Below, in pieces: positions 27,465 to 36,357 of a DNA stretch of 64,000 nucleotides; the stretch's first letter is position 1; every line of letters starts with the position of its first letter. A program made the position numbers and the translations under genes. The stretch comes from an uncultured Desulfobacter sp. (GTDB lineage Bacteria > Desulfobacterota > Desulfobacteria > Desulfobacterales > Desulfobacteraceae): the NCBI RefSeq assembly GCF_963666145.1, contig NZ_OY762614.1, positions 3,276,501 to 3,340,500 of the forward strand. The letters are read 5' to 3'. The notes under the pieces were generated by a model. The model made no database searches. It was not told the origin of the DNA and worked only from the letters and a program-made list of their open reading frames with translations.

Positions 27465-28127
27465 TTATTTTATCTTATCTTTACCTATAATAAAAATTTC
27501 TTTGCTTTGTTTTCTGCAGCTTTCGGGCTTGAACACCCGGCATTCCTTAAATGCTGCTTTCACTTCCTGCTCAAACGCTTTAAAATCGTTCCCCTGGAAA
27601 ATTTTGCACACAAAATTACCCCGAACAGCCAAATTTTTCAAGGCCGTGTCAAGGGCCATGCGGCACAGTTCAACCGAGCGGATGGCATCCACGTCCTTCC
27701 TGCCGGTGGTGGCCGGGGCCATATCACTGATCACCGCATTAAAGGCGCCCGCATGGGTTTCAATAAACGCCGGATCTTCGGGCCTAAGGATATCATCCTG
27801 GATGGTTGACGCATTGGGCGGCAGTTTTGTTTCAACCGCTTTTAAATCAATGCCGAGCACCCGACCCTGATCACCCACAAGCTTTGCCGCATAAAGGGTC
27901 CAGGACCCTGGTGAGCACCCAAGATCAAGTACGGTATCCCCTTTGTTGATCACCTGAAACCTGTTTTGAATATCTTCAAGTTTAAACACAGACCGGGCAG
28001 GATATCCCATGGATTTGGCCTTTTGGGTGAGATGATCGGCCCACTGGCCGCTCTTGCCGCCTTTCTTAGCCGGCTTGGTTCCCTGTGTCTGTTTTTTTTT
28101 ACCCTTCAAACAAAACCTCCACGGCAT
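27465..28127 (-). CDS. rlmE: 23S rRNA (uridine-2'-O) methyltransferase RlmE/FtsJ
   Basis: Up to 220 residues. SAM site VLDLGCSPGSWTLYAAKLVG; the catalytic K-D-K-E tetrad is visible as Lys in SVFKLEDI, Asp in ISDMAP, Lys in FVCKIFQG and Glu in SKEIFIIG. It methylates U2552 of 23S rRNA in the 50S subunit. The ATG at 28127 overlaps the end of radA by 29 bp. A TTG at 28109, 6 nt behind a GGAGG inside radA, gives a shorter overlap and may be the true start. Translational coupling to radA is likely. Confidence 0.93.
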   Translation of the reverse strand: MPWRFCLKGKKKQTQGTKPAKKGGKSGQWADHLTQKAKSMGYPARSVFKLEDIQNRFQVINKGDTVLDLGCSPGSWTLYAAKLVGDQGRVLGIDLKAVETKLPPNASTIQDDILRPEDPAFIETHAGAFNAVISDMAPATTGRKDVDAIRSVELCRMALDTALKNLAVRGNFVCKIFQGNDFKAFEQEVKAAFKECRVFKPESCRKQSKEIFIIGKDKIK

Positions 28128-29475
28128 CCCTTAAAAAACTGACGCTTTCAATGGTCATGCCTTTGATCTTTGATAATTGCTTCATGGTGGCCGTGGGCAC
28201 AAGACACCGTGTGAATCCCATTTTGGCGGCTTCTTTGATTCTGGCCTGGGCATGGCTGACCGCCCGGATTTCACCGGTAAGACCGATCTCTCCGATCAGG
28301 GTGGTCTCCTTGTGCACGGGCCGGTCCAGAAAGCTTGAGGCAAGTGCCGCTGCAATGGCAAGGTCAGCCGAAGGTTCGGTGATGCGGACGCCGCCCGTGA
28401 CATTCATAAAAATGTCCAGACCCGCCAGGTTCATTCCCAGCCGCTTTTCCATCACCGCCACAATCAGGGCCACCCGGTTGGTGTCCAGCCCCAGCACCGT
28501 TCGCCGGGGCGTACCCAGTCCGGACGTGGAAACCAGTCCCTGGATCTCCACCAGAATGGGGCGGGAACCTTCCATGCTGGCCGTCACCACCGATCCAGGG
28601 GCCACCTGTGCCCGTTCGGACAAAAACACGGCTGACGGGTTAGGTACCTGGGTCAGTCCCTGGTCCCGCATTTCAAACACCCCGATCTCATTGGTGGAAC
28701 CGAAACGATTTTTTACGGCCCGAAGAATTCGGAAAATATGGTTTTTATCCCCTTCAAAATAGAGCACCGTGTCAACCATGTGCTCCATGATTCTGGGGCC
28801 TGCAATGGCACCGCCCTTGGTGACGTGTCCCACAAGAAAAATGGGCAGTCCTACGGTTTTGGACAGACGCATGAACTGCATGGATGCTTCTCTGATCTGG
28901 GTGATGCTGCCCGGAGTGGACGTGACCTGGGGATGAAATACGGTTTGAATGGAATCCACCACCATGGCGTCATAATGATCTTTTTCCGCCATGGCAAGAA
29001 TCGCCTCAAGATCGGTTTCAGAGACCACAAACAAAGAATTGCCCATGGATCCCAGGCGTTTCCCCCGCATGGAAATCTGACCTATGGATTCCTCGCCCGA
29101 CACATACAGGCACTTTTTCCCGGCCTTTGCCAGGGTGGACAATACCTGGAGCATGAGCGTGGATTTCCCGATCCCGGGGTCTCCGCCGATCAGCACCAGG
29201 GACCCGCTCACAATACCGCCGCCCAGAACCCGGTCAAATTCATTGATTCCGGTGCCCATGCGCAGGGAATTGGTCGTCTCCACAGATTCAATGGGAACGG
29301 GCCGGGCTGCAATGGCCGGCCGGCCTGCGCCTGTCACCCCCGGGGTTCGGGCCACCAGGGTTTCCTCAATAAGACTGTCCCAGTCGCCGCAGTCCGGGCA
29401 CTGGCCCATCCATTTCGGTGTCTGCGTTCCGCAGGTTTTACAGCGGAATATGCTTTTATCTTTCTTTTTTGCCAC
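28099..29475 (-). CDS. radA: DNA repair protein RadA (Sms)
   Basis: 458 residues. Zinc finger CKTCGTQTPKWMGQCPDC at the N-terminus; Walker A GGDPGIGKSTL (about residue 97); the RadA-specific KNRFGSTNEIGVFEM motif; a Lon-like C-terminal domain. RadA is a RecA-like ATPase that drives branch migration in recombinational repair. It heads the gene run radA-rlmE-yebC. Confidence 0.96.
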   Translation of the reverse strand: MAKKKDKSIFRCKTCGTQTPKWMGQCPDCGDWDSLIEETLVARTPGVTGAGRPAIAARPVPIESVETTNSLRMGTGINEFDRVLGGGIVSGSLVLIGGDPGIGKSTLMLQVLSTLAKAGKKCLYVSGEESIGQISMRGKRLGSMGNSLFVVSETDLEAILAMAEKDHYDAMVVDSIQTVFHPQVTSTPGSITQIREASMQFMRLSKTVGLPIFLVGHVTKGGAIAGPRIMEHMVDTVLYFEGDKNHIFRILRAVKNRFGSTNEIGVFEMRDQGLTQVPNPSAVFLSERAQVAPGSVVTASMEGSRPILVEIQGLVSTSGLGTPRRTVLGLDTNRVALIVAVMEKRLGMNLAGLDIFMNVTGGVRITEPSADLAIAAALASSFLDRPVHKETTLIGEIGLTGEIRAVSHAQARIKEAAKMGFTRCLVPTATMKQLSKIKGMTIESVSFLRDAVEVLFEG

Positions 29476-30116
29476 GTCCTAAATTTGTCCAACTGATTGA
29501 AAATCGGGTGAATATACCATGATCTCTTGCCTCTATCAAGCACGTATCATTTGGGATTGATTTTTGCGCTTAAAAATAGGCCAAATATTGGGGCTGGATA
29601 GTTCTTTATATCGGAAAGCATGTCGGCCATTCTCATCTTTAAGCCGGACGGTTATGACGCTGTCTTGTTAAAAATCTTTAATTAAATTGAATTAGTTTTT
29701 TATTTTTGTATACACCTTATTTAAGGTGTTGGGTCAATTACTTTGATTTATGACGATTGGGACCCCATAGCCATGCAAATTAGGCTAACCCAATTCCGGC
29801 GGTCTTACATCAAGTCGCAGACTGAATTCGTTAACGTGTTACGAACAATATCTCCCCACTTTTTCGTTGATTCGTCAACTGTATTCGCTTGGCCGCACCA
29901 TCGCATGGATTTTATTTCAAAATATTCATAACTATCTGTCATTAAAAGATATAATCCGATCCTAACGCTCAAAGTTAACACCCGCGTGACAGGACAATGC
30001 GCTGCCTTGACGAGGATTATCTATTTAAGTATGCTGACCGCCTATTTTAACAGCCTATATTTTTACAACCAAAATTTTGACAGCCTAATAACGATTTTCA
30101 AGCAAAGGTGAACCGA
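29476..30116. promoter_or_regulatory. 641-bp intergenic region with a promoter for the GHMP operon and a palindrome
   Basis: No gene is convincing here; a 62-codon frame at 29743 has no ribosome site or family. An 18-bp inverted repeat ACACCTTA-TT-TAAGGTGT sits at 29712-29729. A sigma-70-like promoter TTGACG (30007) - 17 bp - TATGCT (30030) points into the four-gene operon, leaving a leader of about 75 nt before its ATG. Confidence 0.45.
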
Positions 30117-31331
30117 ATGGACAGTCAGAACGCAACGCAGCAAAAGCAAAAGGTAGAAATTGATATTGTAGGCGGCCGATTTGATAAAGTGACCACGGTG
30201 TTGGAGGAGTTTGAGCCGGGTGACGAAAGATTCATTCATTCCTATGAGAAAATGAACCTTGAGCCACGGCAGGTCGGCGATGTTGAAACCCGGGTAGTAG
30301 AGGTCAAAGTGCCTGCAAGACTTCATCTTAACGTGTTTGATATGAATCGGTTTAATTTGAACCGCCCCGGTGGCGGCGGTCTTGGTGTGAGTATCGGCGT
30401 TTATTTCTATGCCAAGGTCAAATCGATTCCGGAACCGGTGATTCGTACAACAGGCGAACGCCAGCTGATCATGGCCCATTATGGACATATTTTTAAGAAA
30501 TTATTGGGGTATGACGGCGGGTTTGAAATAGAACTTCAGGACCATAAGCGTCGGCATGTGGGGCTCGGCTCTTCCATCGGTTCCATGTGTGCGGTGTGCA
30601 TCGGTATGAACGAAGTTTTGGGACGGCCCTTTTATGGATGGGAGCTAAGGCGGATCATGGGGTTTCACTCGTGTGAGGAGAGCCCTGTGAATGAACAATA
30701 TCTGCTGCCGGCCTTTGAAACCGGTATCGGGGCCATGGTGAGTATCAACGGCGGCTGGGTGGTGGCCAGTGATGATCTGGTGCTGGTCCAGCGTGTGGCG
30801 CTGCCGGATACCAAGGTCTTGATGTTTATTCCGGAGGTTGATAGTCTGGAGGACGAATTTAAAGGGGTGGAAACCGCTGCCGAATCCGAAGTTGAGCTTT
30901 TAATGAGGCGGGCAAGAACCCTGGATGCGCTTCAGGTCGGCGCAAAGGCGCAAATTGTCCTGATGGACATGATTCCTGCAATGATTCGCAATGATCTTAA
31001 AAAGATGGGCGATGCCCTCTTTGAATTGACACATATGGGATCCAAACGGGCCGAGTGCGAACAGCACGGTGCCTATGGAACTCCGATATACAGCTATATT
31101 AACGCCTTCCGGGAAATGGGGATTGAGGTGGCGGGTATGAGTTCCGTGGGGCCCACGGTTTTTGCATTGACCCGGAAGCAGGATGCCTATGACCGGGCTC
31201 TGAAATACCTTAAATCTAAAAATATTTCCGATACGCGAATTATAGAGACCGAAGTTGACAACGTAGGCGGAACCATCACGGAAAACGGGGTCGAAAGAAC
31301 CTTTATAAATGATACCTGGCTTCAAGGATAA
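30117..31331 (+). CDS. COG1907 GHMP-family protein, beta-RFAP synthase-like
   Basis: About 404 residues from an ATG 8 nt after AAAGG; a GTG 9 bases earlier overlaps that site. Recognisable GHMP-superfamily elements: VPARLHLNVFDMNRF near residue 60, a Gly-rich RPGGGGLGVSIG, and the phosphate-binding loop VGLGSSIGSMCA (about residue 147). This arrangement is that of archaeal beta-ribofuranosylaminobenzene 5'-phosphate synthase and predicted sugar kinases. The archaeal enzyme joins PRPP to p-aminobenzoate in methanopterin synthesis; here a phosphotransfer or phosphoribosyl reaction on an unknown sugar is equally likely. It is the first gene of a four-gene operon. About 55 extra N-terminal residues precede the domain. 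Confidence 0.75.
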   Translation: MDSQNATQQKQKVEIDIVGGRFDKVTTVLEEFEPGDERFIHSYEKMNLEPRQVGDVETRVVEVKVPARLHLNVFDMNRFNLNRPGGGGLGVSIGVYFYAKVKSIPEPVIRTTGERQLIMAHYGHIFKKLLGYDGGFEIELQDHKRRHVGLGSSIGSMCAVCIGMNEVLGRPFYGWELRRIMGFHSCEESPVNEQYLLPAFETGIGAMVSINGGWVVASDDLVLVQRVALPDTKVLMFIPEVDSLEDEFKGVETAAESEVELLMRRARTLDALQVGAKAQIVLMDMIPAMIRNDLKKMGDALFELTHMGSKRAECEQHGAYGTPIYSYINAFREMGIEVAGMSSVGPTVFALTRKQDAYDRALKYLKSKNISDTRIIETEVDNVGGTITENGVERTFINDTWLQG

Positions 31332-31336
31332 CGCGT

Positions 31337-32032
31337 ATGACAAGCAGTTATAAGGTCAAAATTTGCGGCACCACCAATGTGGAGGATGCCCAGATGACTG
31401 CCGATGCCGGGGTTGATTTCTTTGGCGTGGTGGTGGAGGTCGATTTTTCCCCGAGATCCTTGACCATTGATGCGGCCCAACCGCTTTTTTCAACGCCCGT
31501 CCTTCCGCCTGTGGCCCTGGTGTACAATATGGCATCAGCACGCGTTGAGACGCTGATTCAACAGCTGAACCCCTTTGCCGTACAATTTTTAAGCTTGGCG
31601 CCCCCTTCTTTTGTTACATATCTGAAAAAGACCTACCCGACAGTTGAAGTGTGGCAATCGATCCATCTGCCCCAGGCGGGTGAAGCGGTGGATCTGGAAA
31701 ATTTTCAGAAAACGGTTCGAGCCTCCCTTGGCGGTGGTGTCGATGCCCTTCTTTTCGATACTGCCGCCTTATCCAAGGGCAAAATGAAATTTGGCGGCAC
31801 CGGTATCACGTCGGATTGGGACATTGTCAGGGAACTGATGGATTCGATTCCGGGAACGGTGCCCATCTGGCTGGCCGGCGGCATCAATCCGGACAATGTC
31901 GGTGAAGCTATTGACAGGCTTAACCCCTACGGCATTGATTTATGCTCCGGTGTGGAAGCAACCCGCGGAAAAAAAGATGCGACAAAGCTATCGTCATTGA
32001 TGACAACCATTCGCGCTAGGAACTCAAGATAG
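31337..32032 (+). CDS. TrpF-like phosphoribosylanthranilate isomerase-family protein
   Basis: 231-residue TIM barrel. The catalytic Cys is present in KVKICGTTNVEDA (residue 11 region) and the catalytic Asp in LLFDTAALSKG. The phosphate loops GGTG, LAGGINPDNV and DLCSGVEATRGKKD match TrpF. The usual VQLHG motif is replaced by VQFLS, suggesting a different substrate. TrpF performs Amadori rearrangement of an N-glycosyl amine. No other trp genes are nearby. It starts 5 bp after the GHMP gene, so the two are probably translated together. Confidence 0.8.
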   Translation: MTSSYKVKICGTTNVEDAQMTADAGVDFFGVVVEVDFSPRSLTIDAAQPLFSTPVLPPVALVYNMASARVETLIQQLNPFAVQFLSLAPPSFVTYLKKTYPTVEVWQSIHLPQAGEAVDLENFQKTVRASLGGGVDALLFDTAALSKGKMKFGGTGITSDWDIVRELMDSIPGTVPIWLAGGINPDNVGEAIDRLNPYGIDLCSGVEATRGKKDATKLSSLMTTIRARNSR

Positions 32033-32044
32033 GAGGATACATTC

Positions 32045-33076
32045 GTGAAAGCAGCAGTAGTCTATGGAAAAAATGATATTCGCATTGAAGAATATCCGAC
32101 ACCAACGGCAGGCGCCGGAGAAGTTATTGTAAAAACTAAAGTGTCAGGCATTTGCGCCACGGACATTAAAACCTTGCTGGGTCAAGGGCTTCCCAAAGAC
32201 CTGCCCACCATTTTGGGGCATGAGGTGGTCGGCGAGATTTTTGAAATCGGAGCCGGTGTTACGGAGTATCAACCCGGGGACCGAGTGGCGGTCTATCCCA
32301 TTGCTGTTTGCGGGAAGTGTTATTACTGCCGCCAGGGCAGACATAATTTATGTGACCACGAATTTGGCCTGGCCCACGGGATTGAGGGCGGATTTGCCGA
32401 GTACGTGCGTCTGCCCAAAGAGATTGTGAACATCGGCGGGGTGGTCAAGCTTCCGGATGATGTGCCGTTTGATAAGGCTGTTTTAGCAGAACCCCTGTCA
32501 TGCGCCATGGCGTCCCTGAAAACCTGCAAGGTCGGACCGGACCAGGTCGTTTTGATTATAGGCGCAGGCCCCATGGGGTTGATGCAGCTGAAACTTGCAA
32601 AGTGGATGGGTGCCGTTGTGATTGTTGTGGATTTAATGGAAGACCGGTTGGCCATCGCCAAGGAGATGGGGGCGGATCATTGTGTCAATCCCAAGACAAC
32701 GGATCACATAGAAGAAGTTAAAAGGTTAACCGACAATAAGGGGGCGCAAGCTGTTATTGCATCTCTGGGTATCCCGTCGGTGATCGAAGCAAATTTACAG
32801 CTCACCCGAAAGGGCGGCACATTTAATATTTTTGGCGGGCCGCCGGCAGGTCAAACCATATCGGTGGATCCAAGATGGCTGCACTACTTTGAAATAAACC
32901 TGACCGGCACCTTTGCGGCATCACCTGACGATTTCAAAAAGAGCCTTGATTTGATTATCAACAATGAAATCACCGTTGATGATTTGGTTACGGATCGGTT
33001 TACCCTTGATTCGTTTTTAGACGCCGTGGAGCGAGCCAAAAAACAGCAAATGATCCGGGGAATTGTGGAATTTTAA
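32045..33076 (+). CDS. Zinc-dependent medium-chain dehydrogenase (Tdh/sorbitol dehydrogenase-like)
   Basis: 343 residues, GTG start behind GGAGG. Catalytic zinc ligands Cys in SGICATDIKTLLG and His-Glu in GHEVVGEI; structural zinc lobe CGKCYYCRQGRHNLC; NAD(P) fold VLIIGAGPMGLMQL (about residue 170). It oxidises or reduces a secondary alcohol of a polyol or sugar phosphate. The 12-bp gap to the TrpF-like gene places it in the same operon. Confidence 0.9.
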   Translation: MKAAVVYGKNDIRIEEYPTPTAGAGEVIVKTKVSGICATDIKTLLGQGLPKDLPTILGHEVVGEIFEIGAGVTEYQPGDRVAVYPIAVCGKCYYCRQGRHNLCDHEFGLAHGIEGGFAEYVRLPKEIVNIGGVVKLPDDVPFDKAVLAEPLSCAMASLKTCKVGPDQVVLIIGAGPMGLMQLKLAKWMGAVVIVVDLMEDRLAIAKEMGADHCVNPKTTDHIEEVKRLTDNKGAQAVIASLGIPSVIEANLQLTRKGGTFNIFGGPPAGQTISVDPRWLHYFEINLTGTFAASPDDFKKSLDLIINNEITVDDLVTDRFTLDSFLDAVERAKKQQMIRGIVEF

Positions 33077-33146
33077 TCGAAGCCATCGTGTTATTTTTTC
33101 GGATTCACCAAATTTTTTAAATAGATAAAAAAAGGGATGTCAGCTT

Positions 33147-33947
33147 ATGAATGGAAAAGAGAGGCGACTGAGAAAAATTCTGAATAAAGAAACGGGCCGT
33201 TCTTTAGTCCTTGCCGTTGATCACGGCATGGCCCTTGGTGCCATGACCGGGATTGTGGACATTGCCGATACGATTCAAAAACTGGACGCCACCGGCAAGG
33301 TGGATTGCTGGCTGATGACCAAAGGTATTTATACCCATGCCTTTGATCCCAGCGGAGATCCCGGGGTGATTCTCAGAGCCAGCGGCGGGGCGACCATTGC
33401 CGGGCCGGAACTGACCCGGGAGGGGCAGACCGCAGATACCGAGGAGGCCTTGCGCCTGGGCGTGGATGCCATGGCAACCTCAGCCTTTGTCGGATCGGTA
33501 AATGAGCATGAAACCCTGATCGGCATGGCCCGGATGGCAACAGAGTGCCGCAAATGGGATATGCCCCTTTTAGGGGTTATCGGCCTTGGCAAAACCAATG
33601 AGGACAAGAAAAAAGATCCTAAATTCATTGCCCTAGGTGCCCGGGTGGGTGCCGAGCACGGCGCGGATATCATCAAGACCTATTACACGGAAACCGACTT
33701 TGAGAAGGTTGTGGCCGGATGCCCTGTGCCGGTCATGATTGCCGGCGGCCCCAAATGTGAAACGGATCTTGATACGCTCAATATGATATACGGAGCGCTT
33801 CAAGGCGGCGCCAAAGGCATTGTCATGGGACGAAACGTGTGGCAAAGCCCGCACCCCACAGCATTGTTGTCAGCGGTTTACGGCCTGATACACGAAGGGA
33901 TGAATGTGAAAGAGGCGGCGGATCTCCTGGCCCACGAGGCGAATTAG
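33147..33947 (+). CDS. DhnA-type class I aldolase (COG1830)
   Basis: 266-residue TIM barrel of the FbaB/LsrF/ADTH-synthase family. LVLAVDHGMALG at the N-terminus, a Schiff-base Lys candidate in ADIIKTYYT, and phosphate loops AGGPKC and GIVMGRNVWQ near the C-terminus. Relatives cleave or form sugar phosphates, or make 2-amino-3,7-dideoxy-D-threo-hept-6-ulosonate. It ends the four-gene operon (70-bp gap) before a terminator. Its presence with an isomerase, a dehydrogenase and a GHMP protein suggests one carbohydrate-type pathway. Confidence 0.88.
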   Translation: MNGKERRLRKILNKETGRSLVLAVDHGMALGAMTGIVDIADTIQKLDATGKVDCWLMTKGIYTHAFDPSGDPGVILRASGGATIAGPELTREGQTADTEEALRLGVDAMATSAFVGSVNEHETLIGMARMATECRKWDMPLLGVIGLGKTNEDKKKDPKFIALGARVGAEHGADIIKTYYTETDFEKVVAGCPVPVMIAGGPKCETDLDTLNMIYGALQGGAKGIVMGRNVWQSPHPTALLSAVYGLIHEGMNVKEAADLLAHEAN

Positions 33948-33965
33948 ACCATCTAACGACGCGAA

Positions 33966-34010
33966 AAAAGCGTACATACCAAAGCTCATCTGTCAGCATG
34001 TACGCTTTAT
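33966..34010 (+). terminator. Terminator of the four-gene operon
   Basis: Stem AAAGCGTACAT paired with ATGTACGCTTT and a 20-nt loop, beginning 19 bp after the aldolase stop, with short A/T flanks. It may also serve the convergent lipoprotein gene. Confidence 0.7.
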
Positions 34011-34029
34011 TCTAATTGATCAATAAGTA

Positions 34030-35091
34030 TTACTGCCAATACTTTTGCAGATATTTCCTTTCAAGCAATTTAAATGAATTCACGTCAACCTGTCCGCCCG
34101 GCGCAGAAAACTGAACAAGGTCATCTCTGTAAGGGATTTTCCTGGCATTGCTGAATGTAAATGTCCGGGAACGGTCCTTGGTGATGATCACATAATCGTA
34201 AACCCCGGCAGCAGTGTTGTAATTGCGCTGGGTCATGACCCCTTCAAAAACGTTGGACGCCGCCATTGCCGCGGCTCCACCCTGGACTCCCATGGTCCCG
34301 CCGGTGCCAAGTCCGCCGGATACGGATTGGGCTTTATACGATTTTACGGCCCGGATGATATTGTTCATGGAGTCGGTGAATGCCGCCACGATGACCTTGC
34401 CTTCAGGTGTTTTGCCGTAGGCCCCTGCCGCTCCCCCGACATGGGATCCAAACATTCCGCCCATAAGTGAAAAATCCGTATTCCTGGCACTACCCTCAGC
34501 CGCAGCCAGCTGGACCCCGGAACGGTTTTCAATCAGTGTCAGCATGGTACTGGCATCGCTGGTTTTAAAGCCTCCGGCCACGGCCCCGGCGGCTGACCCG
34601 AACAGTGCCCCCACAACAGCACCGCCGCCACTGGTGTCATTGGCGCTGAAGGTGATGCTCGGGGTCATGGTATAGTCTGCCGCCACCATCTGGCCTTTTC
34701 CGAAATTGGAACCGGTGCGCATTTCACCGGACTGCATCAAGGCACGTTCTTCCATCATCTGGTTCATGGCCTTGCCCCGTTCAACCACCACAAAGCAATT
34801 GGACTGCTGGGCAAGTAGGCGGAGTACGGGAACGGTGGACGGTAATCGCAGATCCCTTGTCAAATAGTGATACCAGGGTTCATCTCTATCTTCATAAATG
34901 GCCAATGTGCCTAAAGACGCCGTGCACCGTTCAAGCCCCTGATTGGCATTCTGGGCGTTTGCCCCGCCGGCCGACCCTGTGGCGGTTGTTTTTGCCCCGC
35001 TGTCACCGGTGGACATTGAAGACATACACCCTGCCGTCGTAAGTAAAAGAATGCAGGCTGCCACGAAAACTAAATTTTTTTTCCTGTTCAT
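34030..35091 (-). CDS. CsgG-like lipoprotein
   Basis: About 353 residues from the second ATG (MNRKKN), which has AAGGA 9 nt upstream; the ATG three codons earlier abuts that site. A lipobox LLTTAGC gives an N-terminal lipid anchor. The body resembles CsgG/curli-assembly and HfaB-type proteins: TLAIYEDRD, LRLLAQQSNCFVVVERGKAM, VAADYTMTPSITFS, and a Gly/Ala-rich middle with GAVVGALFGSAAGAVAGG, which could be the membrane barrel hairpins or a glycine-zipper. Predicted outer-membrane pore or assembly factor. No curli genes are next to it. Single gene. Confidence 0.75.
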   Translation of the reverse strand: MNRKKNLVFVAACILLLTTAGCMSSMSTGDSGAKTTATGSAGGANAQNANQGLERCTASLGTLAIYEDRDEPWYHYLTRDLRLPSTVPVLRLLAQQSNCFVVVERGKAMNQMMEERALMQSGEMRTGSNFGKGQMVAADYTMTPSITFSANDTSGGGAVVGALFGSAAGAVAGGFKTSDASTMLTLIENRSGVQLAAAEGSARNTDFSLMGGMFGSHVGGAAGAYGKTPEGKVIVAAFTDSMNNIIRAVKSYKAQSVSGGLGTGGTMGVQGGAAAMAASNVFEGVMTQRNYNTAAGVYDYVIITKDRSRTFTFSNARKIPYRDDLVQFSAPGGQVDVNSFKLLERKYLQKYWQ

Positions 35092-35316
35092 GCGAATCAT
35101 TCCTTATAAATTAAAATTGAAAGATCCCAAAAATTAATTTTATTGAAGACGGAACAATGACGAATCTACAGTTACAAAATAGTGATAGAATATTTACGAT
35201 TTGATCAATAGTATGATAGCCCCTTTTAGTTTGTCAAGAATTAAGAAATGATATTAGCTATCTAACCAGTCCATGCTTTTCCATCTTTACACCATGATTC
35301 GTCAGATTATTTATGA

Positions 35317-36049
35317 TGGATTTTTGTTACCCTTGTCGGCATTGCCGCCGGCTGTTTTATCCGTTCCGCTGGTGATGTCTGGTCTGCCTTTGCCGGCACC
35401 GTGGTCATTGGTATGGCCCTGACCATGGGTAATATTGCAGGTTTGATGGTTATCCATCGGGACTTTCCAAAGCATGCCGGTACCATGACAGGCATTTATG
35501 TCTGCGGTATGGTATTGGTTCCATGTCAACAACCGCCTTGACGGCACCCATCTCACATGTCTCGGGCTGCCCGCCTATCTGATCCAGACCGAAGGTATGA
35601 ATGCCCAGACCGCAGGCGCTGCCGCATCTTTATTCCAAATTCTTGGGCTGCTGGGATGTTTCGGCCTGCCCATCACGGCCTCAAGCCGGCGTTTTTCAAG
35701 TAGATTCATGGTGCTTGTCGTTACCATATCCTGGATTATTACCGCCGTAGGCTATTGGTTTGCACCGTCCCAATGGGTCATCTGGACCATTTTCGGCGGT
35801 ATCGGATCTGGTGGCGGCTTTACCGTTATTTTCAGCCTGGTCATGAATTATGCCCGGGATATGGATGAAAACCGCAGTATGTCAACCATGGTGCAAAGCG
35901 TAGGGTATATGGTGGCCTCGGCAAGCCCCTTTGTCATAGGCCACGTCCATGAACTGACAGGTCAATGGGGAATTTGCATGGCCATTTTGTCGGCAGCGGG
36001 CATTATTATGACCCTGTGCGGCATCGGTGCGGCTGTGCGTGCAAACTAG
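35317..36049 (+). pseudogene. Decayed MFS transporter (CynX/NimT-like)
   Basis: Two frames together read as one MFS protein. From 35320 one frame gives VTLVGIAAGC, MALTMGNIAGLMVIHRDFP and AGTMTGIYVCGM; near 35510 a missing base shifts the frame (next frame: GSMSTTALTAPISHVSG, then a stop). After a gap a third stretch from about 35560 gives AYLIQTEGMNAQTAGAAASL and runs to the stop at 36049. The N-terminal half of TM domain 1 and part of the centre are lost. The remnant resembles cyanate/nitroimidazole-type exporters. No function is expected. Confidence 0.75.
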
Positions 36050-36216
36050 TAGCCACCCATTTTAATTTTTAAAAAAATTGTAATCTGGACATACATTCCT
36101 ATACGTCGCCCACAACATTTTTTGCCCGTCGCATCCATCCATCTCCCTGCCCGGACACAGCGTTTCGTTAAAGTTTAACTAACGCAATAACAATCTAAAA
36201 CTATTAAAAAGCGTAC

Positions 36217-36287
36217 TTGACAGAAAAGAATATCACTCTTATTATACGCGAAAGTCATTTTTCTGACTCATTAGTCATTTTTTTGAC
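36217..36287 (+). promoter_or_regulatory. Promoter and paired TetR-type operators of the efflux operon
   Basis: A near-consensus sigma-70 promoter TTGACA (36217) - 17 bp - TATTAT (36240) is followed by two tandem copies of an inverted motif, GTCATTTTTCTGAC (36254-36267) and GTCATTTTTTTGAC (36274-36287), spaced 20 bp centre to centre on the same helix face. They would overlap the start of transcription, as expected for autorepression by the TetR gene 70 bp downstream. Confidence 0.75.
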
Positions 36288-36357
36288 GACATGGTCAGGA
36301 AAATGTTTTTATTTTCCCCCATGGCAATGATGCGGGGGCAACCCAAGGAAAGATTAA

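Noticed and set aside
29743..29931. 62-codon plus-strand frame in the radA-GHMP intergenic region
   Set aside because: No ribosome site and no similarity to known proteins; probably leader DNA.
30117..33947. Operon as a tryptophan biosynthesis fragment
   Set aside because: Only a TrpF-like protein is present, with a changed VQLHG motif, and the neighbours are not trp genes.
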